Source: JBFLYO01 sp040756745 (GTDB lineage Bacteria > Bacteroidota > Ignavibacteria > UBA10030 > UBA6906). Taken from it: 7,570 nucleotides of DNA. The stretch is from contig JBFLYO010000063.1 in NCBI GenBank assembly GCA_040756745.1, positions 1-7,570 of the forward strand, written 5' to 3'. This document shows positions 5,869 through 7,570 of the stretch, piece by piece. Below the pieces are notes generated by a model. The model was not told the origin of the DNA. It saw nothing but the letters and a program-made list of their open reading frames with translations, and ran no database searches. Position 1 is the stretch's first letter; each line of letters begins with the position of its first letter. The position numbers were made by a program, and so were the translations under genes.

Positions 5869-5878
5869 TGGTAGTGGC

Positions 5879-6736
5879 ATGATTCCATCCAAACCGTCAT
5901 TACTCTTCCTACTCTTCACGTCGACAACGGCGCTGGCGCACGCGCAGGATGCCGATACGCTCTGGCGCGAGTTTACGCGGGCGTTGATGCGCGATGAGAT
6001 CACGGCGGAACGCATCCAGCCGTATCATCCTTCCCTGACCGAGCCGCTGCTCGGATACCTCAAGGCCTTCCGCGCCGGCATTCCTCTTGACCAATGGGGG
6101 AAGGAGCCCGAAGCCCACCGTGTCGGTGATCTGATCCACTATATCACCTCGTTTCCCGTCGGAGCCGATAGCTCGTCGTTTTGCTTCACTCTAAGGACAG
6201 AAGCCGGCCAATGGTACTTCGTTCACCTGGAAAATGTCTTCATCCGCCTCGACAAGCTTGCTGCTCCGCCCGTCAGTACGTTCCCTGATCTTCCCGAGTC
6301 GAATAAGGCGTGGATGCGCGAGGAGAAGTACTGGTCGTTCATTGTGCATCTGTACAACACGATCAGCAAAGAAAAGGAGAAGGAATACGCGCTGAATCTG
6401 CTGAAGGACGGGCAGGGCTATTTCCTTGAAGCGAAGGCCTGGGTCCCGTTCGTCGCCCCGCGGAGGGCTTTTGTGCTGTACACGTGCTGGGAGCAATCAG
6501 TTCTTCGGGGAAATCAGGTGACTCTCGAGGAGCTCAGCGATACGCTCACGAGGATTACCATGACGCCCGCCTATTTCCAGCTCTACTCCCGCACCGCGCA
6601 CCTCAAGAGTCAGATTGCGTTCGATGACTACCGGCAGATTTTCGAGACGATCTGGCGAGATAGGGCGGAGGCAGCGGGGTGGAGGATCGCGATCGAACTG
6701 TTGAACAACGAAAAGTGTCTGCTCAGACTATGGTGA
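5879..6736 (+). CDS. Exported protein of unknown function
   Basis: I do not recognise this 285-residue protein. It starts with a probable Sec signal peptide: K5, a hydrophobic stretch LLFLLF, then ALAHA with likely cleavage after A22. The mature part should therefore be periplasmic or secreted. It looks globular and mixed alpha/beta, with aromatic-rich segments such as EKYWSFIVHLYNTISKEK, GYFLEAKAWVPF and RAFVLYTCWEQSVLRG, no membrane helices beyond the signal, and no catalytic motif that I can name. The ATG at 5879 is the only good start and is followed at once by the signal peptide. The ribosome site is weak: the upstream region is the G-rich octamer array. The stop overlaps the next gene, suggesting co-translation with the GT39 enzyme. 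A role in cell-surface glycan assembly is only a guess from location. Confidence 0.8.
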   Translation: MIPSKPSLLFLLFTSTTALAHAQDADTLWREFTRALMRDEITAERIQPYHPSLTEPLLGYLKAFRAGIPLDQWGKEPEAHRVGDLIHYITSFPVGADSSSFCFTLRTEAGQWYFVHLENVFIRLDKLAAPPVSTFPDLPESNKAWMREEKYWSFIVHLYNTISKEKEKEYALNLLKDGQGYFLEAKAWVPFVAPRRAFVLYTCWEQSVLRGNQVTLEELSDTLTRITMTPAYFQLYSRTAHLKSQIAFDDYRQIFETIWRDRAEAAGWRIAIELLNNEKCLLRLW

Positions 6737-7570
6737 ACGATCGACAGACATTCGCACGCTCCATTCTTGCCCACGAGCTGACCATTCCCTCCCTGCTTGC
6801 GCTGTTTCAATTAGTGCTTCAGATCGCGTTCCACGGGAACTACGACTATTTCCGGGATGAGCTCTACTACATCGCCTGCAGTGATCATCTTGCATTTGGA
6901 TACGTCGATCAACCCCCACTTTCGATTGCGATTCTCTGGGTCGGTCGGATGATACTGGGCGACTCACTTCATGCTCTCCGTTTCCTCCCGGCTGTGGCGG
7001 GTGCAGTGGTCGTTCTTTTGTCGGCGTTGATGGCTCGTCGACTGGGTGGATCGAATCTCGCTCAGGGTTTTGCGGCACTTTCGGTTGTCGCCGCGCATGG
7101 CCTCATCGGGCATGGGAAGTTTTTCACGATGAATGCATTCGATGTGCTCTTCTGGGCGCTCGCCGGATACATCGTGATTGTCATTCTCGGCAGTGATCGG
7201 CCGAAGCTCTGGATGCTTTTCGGTGCAGTCATTGGTCTGGGGCTGATGAACAAGTACTCGATAGGGTTCATGGTGATCGGGCTCGTGGTGGGATTAGCTC
7301 TCACCAGACAGAGAAGGCAGCTCGCGACGCCGTGGTTCTGGGTGGGAGCTCTGATTGCGGCCCTCCTGTTTCTCCCTCACATTATCTGGCAAGTTGCAAA
7401 CCAGTTCCCTTCCGTAGAGTTCATGCGAAACGCCAGCGAGAACAAGAACGTGAGTCTCGGGTTTGTGGATTTCCTGCTGGGACAGCTCCGGGACATGAAC
7501 TATCTTAATGCCCCGTTGTGGCTGGGGGGGATCTACTTTTTGTTCCGGCACGACGGCGGGCGGTATCGTG
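6730..7570 (+). CDS. GT39/ArnT-like membrane glycosyltransferase, 3' end cut by window
   Basis: This reading frame stays open to the window edge (280 full codons). It encodes a multi-pass inner-membrane glycosyltransferase of the dolichyl-phosphate-mannose/ArnT type (PMT_2 family), which uses polyprenyl-phosphate sugars on the periplasmic side. Landmarks are the first periplasmic-loop acidic pair D43-E44 in YDYFRDELYY, GYVDQPPLSIA at 57-67, the GKFFTMNAFDVLFW block with N135 and D138, GLGLMNKYS, and the QFPSVEFMRNAS segment. Several hydrophobic segments separate them. Start ATG at 6730 overlaps the preceding gene by seven bases; GTG at 6733 is an alternative. No strong ribosome site is seen, consistent with translational coupling. 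The C-terminal part lies outside the window, so donor specificity cannot be judged. Confidence 0.88.
   Translation, partial: MVNDRQTFARSILAHELTIPSLLALFQLVLQIAFHGNYDYFRDELYYIACSDHLAFGYVDQPPLSIAILWVGRMILGDSLHALRFLPAVAGAVVVLLSALMARRLGGSNLAQGFAALSVVAAHGLIGHGKFFTMNAFDVLFWALAGYIVIVILGSDRPKLWMLFGAVIGLGLMNKYSIGFMVIGLVVGLALTRQRRQLATPWFWVGALIAALLFLPHIIWQVANQFPSVEFMRNASENKNVSLGFVDFLLGQLRDMNYLNAPLWLGGIYFLFRHDGGRYR

Noticed and set aside
5676..5882. 68-codon open frame through the two repeat arrays
   Set aside because: It is open only because the repeats lack stops in that frame; the peptide is simple-sequence.
6894..6916. GATCAACCCCC as a further copy of the intragenic palindrome
   Set aside because: It has no left arm and encodes the conserved YVDQPPL motif of GT39 enzymes.

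Overview
The window looks like chromosomal DNA of a Gram-negative-type bacterium of moderately high GC. A methionine sulfoxide reductase gene with a lipoprotein signal is followed by a surface-polysaccharide gene cluster. Every gene is on the + strand. Taxonomy cannot be fixed from this sequence. The tandem short repeats and a weak TTG / TAnnTTT promoter-like match would fit an environmental Bacteroidota-related lineage, but that is only a low-confidence impression.

Layout. Positions 1-37 are a short leader with a ribosome binding site. msrB (38-574) encodes a peptide-methionine (R)-S-oxide reductase with an N-terminal lipoprotein signal and a second well-placed internal start at 179. Intergenic region 575-741 holds C-rich direct repeats, CAGATAT heptamers containing a perfect 20-bp palindrome, and a GC-rich terminator hairpin. 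Four genes then follow, each joined to the next by a 4-base ATGA overlap: a GT4-type glycosyltransferase (742-1719), a Wzx-type flippase (1716-3152), a NodB/CE4-like deacetylase-fold protein (3149-4702) and a second GT4-type glycosyltransferase (4699-5739). Intergenic region 5740-5878 is almost wholly tandem repeat, a 7-bp array followed by an 8-bp G-rich array. After it come an exported protein of unknown function (5879-6736) and, overlapping it, the first 280 codons of a GT39/ArnT-like membrane glycosyltransferase (6730 to the window end).

How the genes work together (inference). The two cytosolic glycosyltransferases would build a lipid-linked glycan. The flippase would move it across the inner membrane. 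The deacetylase-like protein may trim or modify it, and the GT39 enzyme would transfer sugar from a polyprenyl-phosphate donor on the periplasmic side. msrB, closed off by its own terminator, is probably an unrelated neighbour.

The most unusual content is repeat structure rather than a new enzyme system. Both intergenic regions carry 7-bp CAGANNT-type arrays beside runs of C or G. A TCAAACCC-ended palindrome lies inside two different coding genes in two different codon phases, and in the flippase it is part of a 33-bp tandem duplication. I saw no CRISPR array, tRNA, rRNA, transposase or recognisable defence system.
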